From NCBI GenBank assembly GCA_002633025.1, contig NMRB01000002.1, forward strand, positions 546,553 to 610,552: a stretch of DNA of 64,000 bases, in the 5' to 3' direction. The position numbers and the translations under genes are program-made. A model generated the notes under the pieces. That model saw nothing but the letters and a program-made list of their open reading frames with translations. It did no database searches and was not told where the DNA came from. Source of the DNA: Notospermus geniculatus (taxonomy: Eukaryota; Nemertea; Pilidiophora; Heteronemertea; Lineidae). Numbering within the stretch: position 1 is the first letter of the stretch; each line of letters starts with the position of its first letter. Positions 10,089 through 21,896 of this stretch are shown here, in pieces.

Positions 10089-11832
10089 AATCTACTGTTG
10101 ACTGTTACACATAGACGGCGAAGAAATGAATTCAAAATGTAAATGGTAACTCGTTGGGAATTCCTGTCTTTCATTTCAATTCCTTCACTGAGCTCGGTTG
10201 CTGTGGCCGGAGAGGACAATCAATGCATTTTCCAGTTTAGAGCCCGTAATCGATTTAGCGAAAAACAACACCCAACATGAGAGCAAATGTTTATTTCCAT
10301 AGTAACGGTGTGGAAAGTCGAGTCATGCGGCTGACATGACGAAACCAGTCGTCAAATTGTGGCTAGGACTGAATGACAAGATCCACCCACGCAAATTTGT
10401 TTCGAGATCTCATCAGAAGAGGTTTGAGTAGTTGGTGGCTGCCTTTAGCTCATTAACAATCGATCTTATAGCCAAAGTTTCACATACTTGAGGTCACTCG
10501 GCAGTAATGTAAGGCTGAGCCCACTCGCAAGGAAATGTGTAGACCGTGTGAATCCGGGTAATTTAGACAAAAGTAAATTAGACAACGGTATTTTAGACAG
10601 AGTAAATTAGACAATGGTAAATTGGACAATAGTCATTTTAGACAATGGTAAATTAGACAATGGTAATCTAGACAATGGTCATTTTAGACAGTGGTAAGTT
10701 AGACAATGGTAAACTAGACATAATGATAGGCAAATTAGACAATATCTTCTTCCATGATATCAACACAATGTAAGGGATGCAAAAGAAATGCTGCAATTTT
10801 TGCGTGGTGTTGGACACTTTCATCCGAGTTAGGGATTATGTGTGAGATGAACTTTTAGCTGAGGAGATCACTCTTGTTGTCAACAGTGAGTTTGGTGATT
10901 TTATATGTGTTGGACTGTGGTGACTTTGATGATTAAAGTGCTCATTATGTGCTTGATTGTACTTCCCTACTGGAAATTATCATGTGCTTGTTGAACCATT
11001 TTATGTGTACCTATATATGTATTTCATTTAGAAAAAGAGATAGCAATGTGCTTGCTTGTACCATAAATGTTTGGTCTGTGGAAAAAAGAATACAGTTTTG
11101 AATAAAAGTAATGAAAAGGATTACTCTGTTGTTAATGGTTCATTTACTACACCAGCTTAACATCAAGCTGGTCACAATGACCCTGGATTTAGTAAGTAAC
11201 TAGGCCTAATGGGAGTAGGCCCCTAATTAGGTCCATGGACCATTTCATTAATACCTTTGTCCCTTGTTTGACATTTTTGAGCAGAAGAAGGCAAGCACAG
11301 GTTGAGTAAATGCCATAACTGTCTACCTGTAATTACTGGTTAATTATAATGGCCCTAATTAACATTAAGTTGGTCACAATGACCCTGGATTTATTAACTG
11401 AGGGGAGTAGGCCCTAATTATAAGTACAATTGCAGCTAAATTCAACCAAGCAAAATGTCATAATTACTCAATGCAATGTAGTGTTATATTTATTTACATA
11501 AGGCAGACAGCCCTTACATTGTGTTGATATCATGGAAGAAGATATTGTCTAATTTACCTATCATTATGTATAGTTTACCATTGTCTAACTTACCACTGTC
11601 TAAAATGACCATTGTCTAGATTACCATTGTCTAATTTACCATTGTCTAAAATGACTATTGTCCAATTTACCATTGTCTAATTTACTCTGTCTAAAATACC
11701 GTTGTCTAATTTACTTTTGTCTAAATTACTGGATACCAGACCGTGTTAGGGAGCATCATGCTGTCAACCGATGACATAGAAATTTATCAAGTGCGTGCCT
11801 GTCACCCCTGGTCTTTAGCCCGGAGCACACAC
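10063..11832. repeat. Duplicated ~570-bp segment, copy 1, split by a transposon
   Basis: 10063-10549 and 11738-11832 together match copy 2 (11928-12492). The element at 10550-11737 interrupts this copy. Differences between the copies are a few substitutions and short indels. Copy 1 also retains the full hairpin at 9963-10088 at its left edge. Confidence 0.88.
10550..11737. mobile_element. Foldback transposon with 225-bp inverted repeats, 9-bp TSD
   Basis: A 1188-bp element flanked by the 9-bp direct repeat AGACCGTGT (10541-10549 and 11738-11746), which is single at the empty site in copy 2. Its inverted arms (10550-10774 and 11511-11737) are nearly perfect and are made largely of about twelve 14-16-bp units like GGTAAATTAGACAAT. 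The centre is non-coding and contains a ~60-bp direct repeat (about 11158-11225 and 11352-11418). Long arms of tandem units with 9-bp duplications recall Drosophila Foldback and the Mutator-related Rehavkus group. It has no transposase of its own. Confidence 0.92.
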
Positions 11833-11927
11833 GCAACAAACTGGTTCCCAGAATGCATTTCGCTCCACAATATGGCGGTCGCTAATAATGCCTCTGGAAA
11901 CAAACGCCCTCTTCACTTCTGCAAGGT

Positions 11928-12492
11928 AAAGCAATGGTAGGTCCAACCCTGATAATCTACTGTTGACTGTTACACATAGACGGCGAAGAAATGAATTCAA
12001 AATGTAAATGGTAACTCGTTGGGAATTCCTGTCTTTCATTTCAATTCCTTAGCGCGGTTGCTGTGGCCGGAGAGGACAATCAATGCATTTTCCAGTTTAG
12101 AGCCCGTAATCGATTTAGCGAAAAACAACACCCAACATGAGAGCAAATGTTTATTTCCATAGTAACGGTGTGGAAAGTCGAGTCATGCGGCTGACACGAC
12201 GAAACCAGTCGTCAAATTGTGGCTAGGACTGAATGACAAGATCCACCCACGCAAATTTGTTTCGAGATCTCATCAGAAGAGGTTTGAGTAGTTGGTGGCT
12301 GCCTTTAGCTCATTAACAATCGATCTTAGCCAAAGTTTCACATACTTGAGGTCACTCGGCAGTTCTGTAAGGCTGAGCCCACTCGCAAGGAAATGTGTAG
12401 ACCGTGTTAGGGAGCATCATGCTGTCAACCGATGACATAGAACTTTATCAAGTGCGTGCCTGCCACCTCTGGCCTTTAGCCCGGGCACACAT
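11928..12492. repeat. Duplicated ~570-bp segment, copy 2, empty site
   Basis: This copy reads straight through AGACCGTGTTAGGGAGC, giving the pre-insertion target of the foldback transposon in copy 1. No coding potential was recognised. Confidence 0.88.
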
Positions 12493-12639
12493 GTAACTTG
12501 CCTAGATCATCGCTGCAACCCTGTCTGTGAGCTACAACCGGTGGGTGCTACCTCATCTCCACAAGTTTATATCGGCGACATGGCTCACGATTTCCAATCT
12601 CGCAGACATGACTTTTTACGTGTGCTGCCAGCTTCAAGG

Positions 12640-12811
12640 GTAATGATGAACCTACTCACACACCCGACCCATGCCCCCTCTATTTTGTGGAAAATCTTTA
12701 AATTGACCGGGAAATTTCGAAATTTTGAAAAGATGTTAAAATTTGACCGAGGTTTTCCACGATGTGCGCTGGCTGTGCCCCCTCTTTCCCATGTTTCTGG
12801 ATCCGCCCCTG
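12640..12811. mobile_element. Possible hAT-type MITE fragment
   Basis: On the minus strand the sequence begins CAGGGGCGGATCCA at 12811, a terminus type common in hAT non-autonomous elements (from memory). The interior is rich in AAATTTCGAAATTTT-type palindromes. The opposite end and a target duplication were not found, so the limits are uncertain. Confidence 0.35.
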
Positions 12812-13671
12812 AATGATTTGGGATCAATTATCGCGAACCAAGTGATAATATAGTGATTTTGCTAATCAGCACGGCTAAAAACTATCTCTCCAGTGTACAC
12901 CACCTATCCCATTTGTGTGCTCTACGCTGATTGCCGTTGACCAGCGCTGTGGAAGGACAACGCGGACAACGCCAGGGGTAATCATGATTATCTACCATCT
13001 CATGCTGCCCATCATTTTTGTCCACCCCATGACCACTTCAGTCTCGACCCGTGGCCCTCGGCGGACAATTATCTCCGTGTATAGATCCTCGTGTTCTCAC
13101 GTATTGATCGAAATGTTTTGATTATATAGTGATGCCTGGTGGCATTGATTGGTAGGCCAGGTGTGAAGAGGCATCAGCGACATTCAGGTCAAGGAAGAAG
13201 AAGCTGTTTTAAAGTGGGATGAATTTATGGGTAAGAAGAGACAGTCAAGGTGTAGAAACCTTCCTTCAACCACAAGATACCTCGGTCAGTAGGGCGTAGG
13301 GCCTAATCCAGCAAAGCATAACGACTGTATAAGCATTTTGTTCTGATAGACTGATCGAGAGAATGGTTATGGTGCTTATTTCTATTTCACCATTTGCTGT
13401 TCTTGTGTTACATCTTCAATAAGAAACATAACATAAACTGTTTGTTGCGCATAAAGGCATCAGTTTTTACAGATTTGTAGGGTCCTCAAGGATGATATCA
13501 ATGAAGGTATACATGCAAGTTGACTATGATTTTAAAATCATCTTGGACAAGAGATATTTACGAGTAGTTTATTTTGTCTGAAAACAAATCACCGCAGACT
13601 AGAAAAGGAACGGGTACTTAGGGCCTACCGGTGGTACAAAAACAAAATCATTCATCGGGAAGGTTTCTTAC

Positions 13672-13811
13672 CACGTCAATAATCTGCTGCAGTGTCAGGC
13701 CGAATTCAACTCGGACCGGCATGGAATCATTCTCGGCGGGTCGTTCAACTTTGTCGTATCCATTAAACAACTTGTCTATCAGCCTCTTCTCGTGTGGGCC
13801 TTGGAGGGTTG
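13672..13811 (-). CDS. nAChR alpha7/alpha6-like subunit, exon 2
   Basis: This is an internal coding exon of a nicotinic acetylcholine receptor subunit, a pentameric ligand-gated cation channel of the plasma membrane. Read on the minus strand it opens after the acceptor TTTATTTCCAG and closes at the donor GTAAGAAACC. It is 140 nt long, starts in phase 1 and ends in phase 0. The frame holds GPHEKRL near its start, then ERP, then FGLTLQQIIDV at its end. These are hallmarks of the N-terminal helix and first beta strand of the extracellular domain in alpha7 and insect alpha5-7 subunits. From family knowledge, exon 2 of vertebrate CHRNA7 has the same length and phases and also stops at ...DV before DEKNQ. 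The next exons in frame are 8913-8957 and 8765-8809. The preceding signal-peptide exon was not found. A truncated second copy sits at 14043-14119. Confidence 0.93.
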
Positions 13812-14252
13812 CTGGAAATAAAAAAAAGGGATATTGGTCTTAATGGGGTTGCTTTTTGTGAAATGGTATTGTTATTGAGATGCTGAGCAGTAATGCTCGT
13901 CGCTGGAACGAAACGCATTTGAAACTACATGTAAAGCATGGAGCAGCGTACACTCGTCCCCAGTGGCCTCGAGCTTAATACTAGTTATACGCTCTCAACC
14001 ACTGGCACAGTTGGGGCCAAATCATGTTTCTCTACACTAGANGGCGGGTCGTTCAACTTTGTCGTATCCATTAAACAACTTGTCTATCAGCCTCTTCTCG
14101 TGTGGGCCTTGGAGGGTTGCTGGAAATAAAAAAAGGATATTGGTCTTAATGGGGTTGCTTTTTGTGAAATAGTATTGTTATTGAGATGCTACTGAGCAGT
14201 AAATGCTCGTCGCTGGAACGAAACGCATTTGAAACTAAAGCATGGAACAGCG
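13735..14252. repeat. Short near-tandem duplication around N 14042
   Basis: 13735-13950 recurs at 14043-14252 with a few single-base changes and small indels. Between them is 13951-14041, unique, and one N. The duplicated stretch is the start of nAChR exon 2 plus its upstream intron. It is most simply explained as two haplotypes placed end to end. Confidence 0.8.
14043..14119 (-). other. Truncated duplicate of nAChR exon 2 next to an N
   Basis: These 77 bases repeat the 5' part of exon 2 (13735-13811) together with its acceptor and intron, and stop abruptly at the N at 14042. The flanking intron is nearly identical, with a few substitutions and small indels. The break at an ambiguous base and the near-identity suggest a second haplotype laid in tandem by the assembler. 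A genuine partial duplication is possible but less likely. Confidence 0.75.
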
Positions 14253-15849
14253 TGGAGGGTAAATGGTAATGGATGTACAGATTGGCGGTCCAGGATTGGT
14301 TCCATAAAAAAGCAACTGATGATAAATCAGCGAGTCGTTTACAATTTTGCTGAGGCACTAACTATCAGTATGGAGCTTTCCTAGTCGAGTGAATTGTCTG
14401 GTGAATTTCTCCACTCGTACACTACTGTCTTTCAGTTACGGACATTTGTTATACCCTGGAGACAGGCTGTTCAGTTGAGTCGGATTTATGCATGTTGTGT
14501 GTTCGTGTAAACTGCAGTCGGAACAACTTAGAGAACAAATCGATGACCGCTATGTTCCACGGTCGGTTAACTCTTGCTATTGGCTCTCTCCACGCCCCAG
14601 AAGGACAAATAAAGCACATTTATTGATCACCCGAATTCTTTATGACTGTCGCCTTCAGAATGCTTGAATCAGAAGTTGCGGTGGTCGAGTTGGGGGAAGA
14701 TTTAATTCACTTGATGTATTGGAACGGTTGTCAGTATGAATAATAGCTCTCAGCTCTAAGTGGAGACCTTCGAGAAGTGTTGACTGTGGAAGTTGGAAAT
14801 AAATCGGGAAGAAGCGACCGCCCACTTTCAGGATCATCTCTCTTTGTTGTCAAGGTGTCCTTGCGAACAGAACAAACATGAGAAAAAACAGACATGGTGA
14901 AAAGTTTGCTGAGTGGTAGGCTTTGTATTTGCCATGCAAGAGACTCTTGTCTAATCTGTAGCAATATTTGCATGTCCAGCTGTGTTCATTATTCGTTTTC
15001 ATCGTCGACTGCTGACCTGTGTTCAGATAACCGTTTCAGAGAACACTGAAACACGTGATGTTGTCACACCGATCGTATCTCACAGTGGCCAAGGCTGGGA
15101 CGAAAAAATGGTCAAATTGTACATGTACTTTATGATATAAAGATGAAGCATGCATCCCACGGCCTCCCATGTCGTCCCCACACAGAAAGTCATAACAAGA
15201 ACGTCATCATCAGATACTGGATGATAAGTACTTGATATAGTCTTCTCTTATATTGCATATGACAGGCTGATGATATCAGCAAAGACTGATGTTGTCAACT
15301 ATCCTTGGACGGAGACGTATAGAAGAATGCTTGGCCAGGATGGATTGGTAGAGTACATTGTGTACATGTATATGAAGGAAGCAGTAGGCCTGTGCAGGGA
15401 CCTAACAGGATGAATGAATTGAATATTCAGGAGTGGATGGATGCACAGCAGATTGGGATTCAAAACTGTCAAAAAAGGTTTATCGCTTCTAGTTAGAAGA
15501 AAGAACTTAACTGGTACTTTCTTACGTTATAACTGCTGAGGTGTTTATTGAGTGCTCATCAGTTTCTCGTCAATCCCGTTCCACCGCGCGACCCCAGTCA
15601 CACCTGCGAGATTTGATAATGGGTTCCATTGATTTTACCGCGGTATTCCCCCATGTAATTCTCGTGCAATTATCTCCTCAAGGAAGATGTAAGAAGATTT
15701 AGGCGTGTCTCCTCTGACCTTTGTCATGTGCTAAAACGTATTCGCCCCAAAATACATACTTAGGGTTATTTTCCATTGGTTATCGTTTCTTCTTGTCGGC
15801 AATTTACCTGCATTCATGCACATAAACACGATTGCACTTTAATTTTACA
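14237..15849. repeat. 1.6-kb direct repeat, copy 1
   Basis: This 1613-bp sequence recurs, at high identity with scattered SNPs and small indels, immediately after the N at 15850. No exon was recognised. The frame common to both copies near 14731-14973 and 16359-16592 shows no known motif and differs by indels between them. Confidence 0.92.
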
Positions 15850-15850
15850 N

Positions 15851-17464
15851 TAAAGCATGGAACAGCGTGGAGGGTAAATGGTAATGGATGTACAGATTGG
15901 CGGTCCAGGATTGGTTCCATAAAAAAGCAACTGATGATAAATCAGCGAGTCGTTTACAATTTTGCTGAGGCACTAACTATCAGTATGGAGCTTTCCTAGT
16001 CGAGTGAGTTGTCTGGTGAATTTCTCCACTCGTACACTACTGTCTTTCAGTTACGGACATTTGTTATACCCTGGAGACAGGCTGTTCAGTTGAGTCGGAT
16101 TTATGCATGTTGTGTGTTCGTGTAAACTGCAGTCGGAACAACTTAGAGAACAAATCGATGACCGCTATGTTCCACGGTCGGTTAACTCTTGCTATTGGCT
16201 CTCTCCACGCCCCAGAAGGACAAATAAAGCACATTTATTGATCACCCGAATTCTTTATGACTGTCGCCTTCAGAATGCTTGAATCAGAAGTTGCGGTGGT
16301 CGAGTTGGGGGAAGATTTAATTCACGTGATGTATTGGAACGGTCGTCAGTATGAATAATTAGCTGTCAGCTCTAAAGTGGGGAGACCTTCGAGAAGTGTT
16401 GACTGTGGAAGTTGGAAATAAATCGGGAAGAAGCGACCGCCCACTTTCAGGATCATCTCTCTTTGTTGTCAAGGTGTCCTTGCGAACAGAACAAACATGA
16501 GAAAAAAAAGACATGGTGAAAAGTTTGCTGAGTGGTAGGCTTTGTATTTGCCATTCAAGAGGCTCTTGTCTAATCTGTAGCAATATTTGCATGTCCAGCT
16601 GTGTTCACTATTCGTTTTCATCGTCGACTGCTGACCTGCGTGTTCAGATAACCGTTTCAGAGAACACTGAAACACGTGATGTTGTCACATCGATCGTATC
16701 TCACAGTGGCCAAGGCTGGGACGAAAAAATGGTCAAATTGTACATGTACTTTATGATACAAAGATGAAGCATGCATCCCACGGCCTCGCATGTCGTCCCC
16801 ACAGAAAGTCATAACAAGAACGTCATCATCAGATACTGGATGATAAGTACTTGATATAGTCTTCTCTTATATTGCATATGACAGGCTGATAATATCAGCA
16901 AAGACTGATGTTGTCAACTACCCTTGGACGGAGACTTTAGAAGAATGCTTGGCCAGGATGGATTGGTACAGTACATTGTGTACATGTATATGAAGGAAGC
17001 AGTATGTAGGCCTATGCAGGGACCTAACAGGGTGAATGAATTGAATATTCAGGTGTGGATGCACAGCAGATTGGGATTCAAAACTGTCAAAAAATGTTTA
17101 TCGCTTCTAGTTAGAAGAAAGAACTTAACTGGTGCTGTTCTTACGTTATAACGGAGGTGTTTATTAAGTCCACATCAGGTTCTCGTCAATCCCGTTCCAC
17201 CGCGCGACCCCAGTCACACCTGCGAGATTTGATAATGGGTTCCATTGATTTTACCGCGGTATTCCCCATGTAATTCTCCTGCAATTATCTCCTCAAGGAA
17301 GATGTAAGAAGATTTAGGCGTGTCTCCTCTGACCTTTGTCATGTGCTAAAACGTATTCGCCCCAAAATACATACTTAGGGTTATTTTCCATTGGTTATCG
17401 TTTCTACTTGTCGGCAATTTACCTGCATTCATGCGCATCAACACGATTGCACTTTAATTTTACA
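15851..17464. repeat. 1.6-kb direct repeat, copy 2
   Basis: The second copy of 14237-15849, abutting the single N at 15850 and continuing into unique sequence at 17465. The pattern of SNPs is what two alleles would show. Confidence 0.92.
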
Positions 17465-18805
17465 AAACGCCCACAACCACAGAGCGTCTTTTTTGCTTCA
17501 AATTCGTTCAGAGGACCTCGACGTCTGATTCACATAAATTGAAAAATCCTCTAAGAGAACAATCTCAATAAATGGCCCTTTGGGAATTTGCCTTGTTTAA
17601 CGAAATCGATAGAAGCCGTCAAACTCGTTTTTACCAACAAATCAATAGGTTCACTTTTTCCAACTCTCACAAGAAGAGTATGATTTGGTGAATTCCAATC
17701 GAATTCAACATTGCAAAAACAGAAAGATTGCGAACCTAATGTGGTAGAACAAACTCGCATCAGATCACTGGCGTGGATAATGAAATGTGTGGCATCGATC
17801 GAGTCTTCTTCAATAAACCAAAGGAAATGAACCTAATTCAATTGTGACTACAAGTGCACGTACAAAGCGGATGGCCAGGTTCGGAGGCTGACTTCATTTT
17901 ATTAATTTTCTCCGTGCCGGTTTTTCATCCGATTTAATTCAATCGCTGTGAACATGTTGTTAAGCGCTTAACCGCCTGTCAGGATTTGTAACAGACGCTT
18001 TCAGCGGCATCGACGGGAAATCTAGGAATGGACAGGGGATCCCGGAAGAAAATATTGGTTCTGGAGAACTGCTTCCTTTTCAGTGAAATGGTGCGTGGAG
18101 ATCCCTGAAAAAATTCTCAGAAAAGCACTCCCTCACATCATAAATCTATTACATCCGTGTATTGGTTAACTTTGCAATGACCATCCCTTTTTTCAGTCTC
18201 TTTATAGTTTCTCTCATCAGTTTCACCATGTTTATCCCTCAACTTGGCTGTGTCCATATGGAATATATCAATAAGAACGTGCACAGGAAGCGACAGCATT
18301 CTTAGGCTGAAAGCTGGGAATCTGTCCTTCATCATTCGGGAGTTGTCGCCAGGATACATCCTAAGTGCTCTTCTATGAACGTTCATCACGTCCCTCTCCA
18401 GAATTTTTTTTCTCTTGTCATGAGGTGTGTTCGATGTCTGCCGATACTGTGGTGGAGAGGATGTCACTTTCCCACGCAAGGACGACGATAGTAGCATACG
18501 GACTTGGGATGTGGTGTGGCAAAGGAGCGATTTGACAATCTCCATTCAATTCACCCTCAGCATCAGGGGTACCACTCATTTTCTCTAGACTCCCCAACCA
18601 AACTTTTCTTGCATCAGTAGCAATAGGCCTACAGGGAGTCCTCGCCAATACCATCTTCCTATGCTAGCTGAACAATTTAACAAGTCCCATACATTTTGTG
18701 GGCACGCAACAGGGGTTACGGTAGAGCTTGGTTGGCATTTAACTAGCCTGTTGTCGTACACGCGAACAGATGCGGATCTCAATATATGACCCTGAAGACG
18801 ATATA
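17465..18805. other. Unannotated stretch with a 135-codon frame
   Basis: The largest frame is 18138-18545 (minus, 135 codons), rich in Lys, Arg and Glu in its middle, without a recognised domain. A second frame overlaps it. Nothing identifies a gene. The part at 18645-18720 shares blocks with 5762-5816. Confidence 0.4.
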
Positions 18806-19042
18806 AGGGCCGTTTAGACGACTGGCAAAAATCCACATGCGATCCGACCGAATCCGATTGTGGTTCAAATCTCTTCCGTGTAAACGCTACCCAATGCGGT
18901 CCAATGTGGATTGGACCGCATTGGGCCACATACGACCACATTCAAATCTCGTCTGAACGCAAATGAGACCAGATACGGGTCGATCGGATCCAATCGGATC
19001 GAATCTGAATGTGGTTTTTTGGCTTGTCGTCTAAACGGCCCT
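18806..19042. mobile_element. AGGGCCGTTTAGACGAC MITE, copy 2
   Basis: The second copy of the 237-bp MITE at 4802-5038, with the same ends and high identity throughout. It sits in a TATAA...TTAT context. It has no coding capacity. Confidence 0.88.
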
Positions 19043-21229
19043 TATTGGCGAGAACTCCCTGTATTTGTAGGTCGCATGAGTTGAATTCACAGTGGGGCCT
19101 ACCACTGGAGGATGTAGACGATGAACCATTGCATGATTTAGTCGGTCGTTGAACCAACTGCCACTTGATTTCGCAAAATTCACCCTACATCTCCAACGAT
19201 TAGGAAACATCGCCATCGGTACCGATGTCAACTAAGAAACCTCACGACGGCCGCTGTGTGCTCAACCTGTGAGGCTTCCTTTTGATTGCCGACAGCGCAA
19301 AGGGAGCGTACATGATGAAGCATGGTATCGAGGGATAGACAAGAATTATTTTGTGACAACGGGCTGCATTAATAGAACAGGTAAATGTTCGATATTTACG
19401 AGATTTTGTGATATAATAAAGCCTATCCGCCAAGGAACGTATGGTTCCTGTATTAGGCTCTGCACCGATAAGGCAAGACAGAGGACATGGAAGAAACAGA
19501 CTTTGGCACATGGAAGTGGTAATACACCGGAAATCCAATACAGAATTACATGGGGCAGATTCTGTACCGGTAGGCAAGACTGAAAATGACATGAAAAAGT
19601 TCTGTACACCGAGAAGGCAAGATAGACAACATGAAAGATTCTATACACCGGTTGGGCAAAACAGAATTCGCGTGCATGCCATCTGTACTTTAGCAATACA
19701 ACTCGTGCGACTCTCGTATTCTGCACAGACTACAGGCTTAGAAAACGTTTGCTTTCCACATAGGTGACGACGGAGTTTGGAATTGCAAGTGTAATAAGGC
19801 CAGAGAATAAATTCCTACATATATCTCACTCTGATATATCATGTTCTTCTGTCTGGTATTGCAATCATCTCGGCTGGGGAGGTTCGGGGTGAGCTATACC
19901 GACAGGTGGGGTGGCTAATGTTACTATACCGCAAGAATGGCGCATCAGTTCCTGTCTAAACACAATTTTTGCTACCTGTTGACTTGTTAAGAATACATAG
20001 GGGCAAGGGGTAGGGTCGGAAGTAGAACGTAGGTTCAAGGTTGGCCTTGTTTGTTAATAAGGAACGTCAACAAGAGAACATTTATTCCAGGCTAAAGGCC
20101 TCCACAGACTTAATCAGCATTTCACGATGCATTCGGCAGTTTATTCTTCGTTATTTTCCACCCCGCTGCCTCATGGGCGGAGGGCTTATGGCGCAAGATG
20201 AGTCACACAGACATATGGAAAGAAATTAACAACGGTTCCGCCAATGATTCCGAAGTATATACTGTTACTAAATACATTTACAAAGAAACACATCAAAAGG
20301 CTTTGAAAACGCAGTTGTCCCTTTCAACTTTGTGATCAGGAAAGAGACACCGGGTGGAATTATGGAAACTGCTTTTATCTAGAAATGATGAATCGATTAG
20401 CAGTTTTTCATAAACACTAGACTGACCTATTGCTATTTCTTTACAATGAATACATGTATGGAATACTAATAAACGAAATGGTCGGCAAATTGACTGGTTT
20501 AACGGCATTTATTTTTCGGATAGCGTATGTTTGATAAGAAAGAGCCCTGCGGTAGGAGTAGGCGAATGAGCCATGAGCGTACGTTGGTTCAAAGTTCTCT
20601 GGCTGGAAGGTAGCTGATTCAGTAACAATGTAGGCCCTATGTCTACCAGACACTGTTTAGGTAAGTATAGAAAGGTAAAAGCAACGACCACTGAGTTCGT
20701 TTTAGCGCTGATGAAAATAGTCAAATAAATTATCACATTTTCAGCAGGAGGTGAAGTCAATAGTTGATCACTTGATAAAAACTCTAGTGGCAACCATTAA
20801 CTGTATTGCTTTTAAAGGGCGAGCGTTCAACATTTCACACCACACAAGGTGCGATTTGTGAAACCCACAGTTCTAATTGCACATCAGCTAGTACAGATAA
20901 TAGGTATGCATAGAATAGAATAGAATAATGGAAGAAGAAGAAGTGGCTAGATATACAAAGTAAGAAATATAATCCTCCTGCCTGGCTGTTGCTTGGAACT
21001 TGGAAATGTACCCATGACAACCATATTGGTAAAGACGTGGAGTCGAAATAATGGATAAGCAAGGACAACCAGCCAGTCACAGCAGCGCGGTCCTCAGTCT
21101 CCAGGCACGACTACCAATGCCCGGAGCTATGATGGTAACTAGCGAGTCCTGTGCTGCGCAAGGCTGCACCCGAGTAAGTGAAAGATCTTACGGTTCGTCA
21201 TTAAGTTATCTATCAAATAAACCGTCATA
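19043..21229. other. Gene-free stretch with a degenerate tandem repeat
   Basis: About 19450-19665 holds four to five degenerate ~40-bp units built around TTCTGTACACCGG, then GGCAAGACAGA and ACATGRAA. Overlapping open frames there (104-126 codons, both strands) follow from the repeat and match nothing. The rest shows no gene or RNA. Confidence 0.45.
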
Positions 21230-21894
21230 AAAATGTATTGTATTTTGATTAAAAATTCTAGGTAGGCCTATTCCCATTGGTGTTGAGAAATGGCAAAAGT
21301 CAATCACCATGTGACCTGTATGTTGCTTCCTGGATTTCGTTTACGGTACTTCTTGCCTATTTAAGTTGTTAAAGAGTAGGCAAAATGTGATACGACAATC
21401 AGGGGGTCACGTATTATGGGTTGAGAAAGAAAATGTGATGCGAGGCCTTCTCACATTGTGTGAATCATAAAAAAGCGATGGACCCATGCTCTTTTGATAC
21501 TCTCTAAATTCCGACGAGTGAAATTCACTCATTTGGAGTGAGGCAGGGACCACTCCATGAAGTCACTCCATTAGAGTAAAAGTCGCCACTGTATATATTG
21601 GCATTAGAAGCAACAAAACACTGTCTCTCTCAAAATGCAAAAATATTTTTTTGATTCTGAGAGAGAAAATAGGTCTGGAAGTATTTTTGTTCCATCTAAT
21701 GCCAATACAACAGTGGAGCCTTTCACTCTAATGGAGTGACTTCATGGAGTGGTCCCTGCTTCACTCCAAATGAGTGATTTTCACTCTTCAACATTTAGAG
21801 AGTACCTCTTAGTGCCAGAACGTACTCTTATCAAACTAGAAATAGACGGCTCGGAAAGGAAGTGATAATATAAAGAAAACATTCAGCCATCGCT
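21230..21894. repeat. Tandem duplication, copy 1, with inserted MITE
   Basis: It matches 21897-22252 except for the 303-bp element at 21500-21802 plus one TA. The two copies are directly adjacent and nearly identical. Confidence 0.92.
21500..21802. mobile_element. 303-bp TA-inserting MITE, CTCTCTAAAT ends
   Basis: Inverted arms of about 105 bp run inward from CTCTCTAAAT. They contain ACTCATTTGGAGTGA and TGGAGTG/CACTCCA palindromes. TA is duplicated at 21498-21499 and 21803-21804, and is single in copy 2. It has no coding capacity. Confidence 0.92.
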
Positions 21895-21896
21895 TA

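Larger units (their letters stand above)
8958..13671 (-). other. nAChR intron between exons 2 and 3a
   Basis: The 4714-nt intron is defined by the donor at exon 2 and the acceptor at exon 3a. It is loaded with repeats listed separately: a 126-bp foldback (9963-10088), a duplicated ~570-bp segment whose first copy carries a 1188-bp foldback transposon (10550-11737), and a possible hAT-type end at 12798-12811. The parts outside those repeats (8958-9962 and 12812-13671) show no recognisable exon or RNA gene. No third copy of exon 3 was seen. Confidence 0.8.

Noticed and set aside
13631-13843. 70-codon plus-strand frame
   Set aside because: It is the antisense shadow of nAChR exon 2.
17416-17432. 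Minus-strand ATGCGCATGAATGCAG before GTAAAT, phase 1, as nAChR exon 1
   Set aside because: Too short and not hydrophobic. The ATG is not kept at the same place in the duplicate block near 15810.
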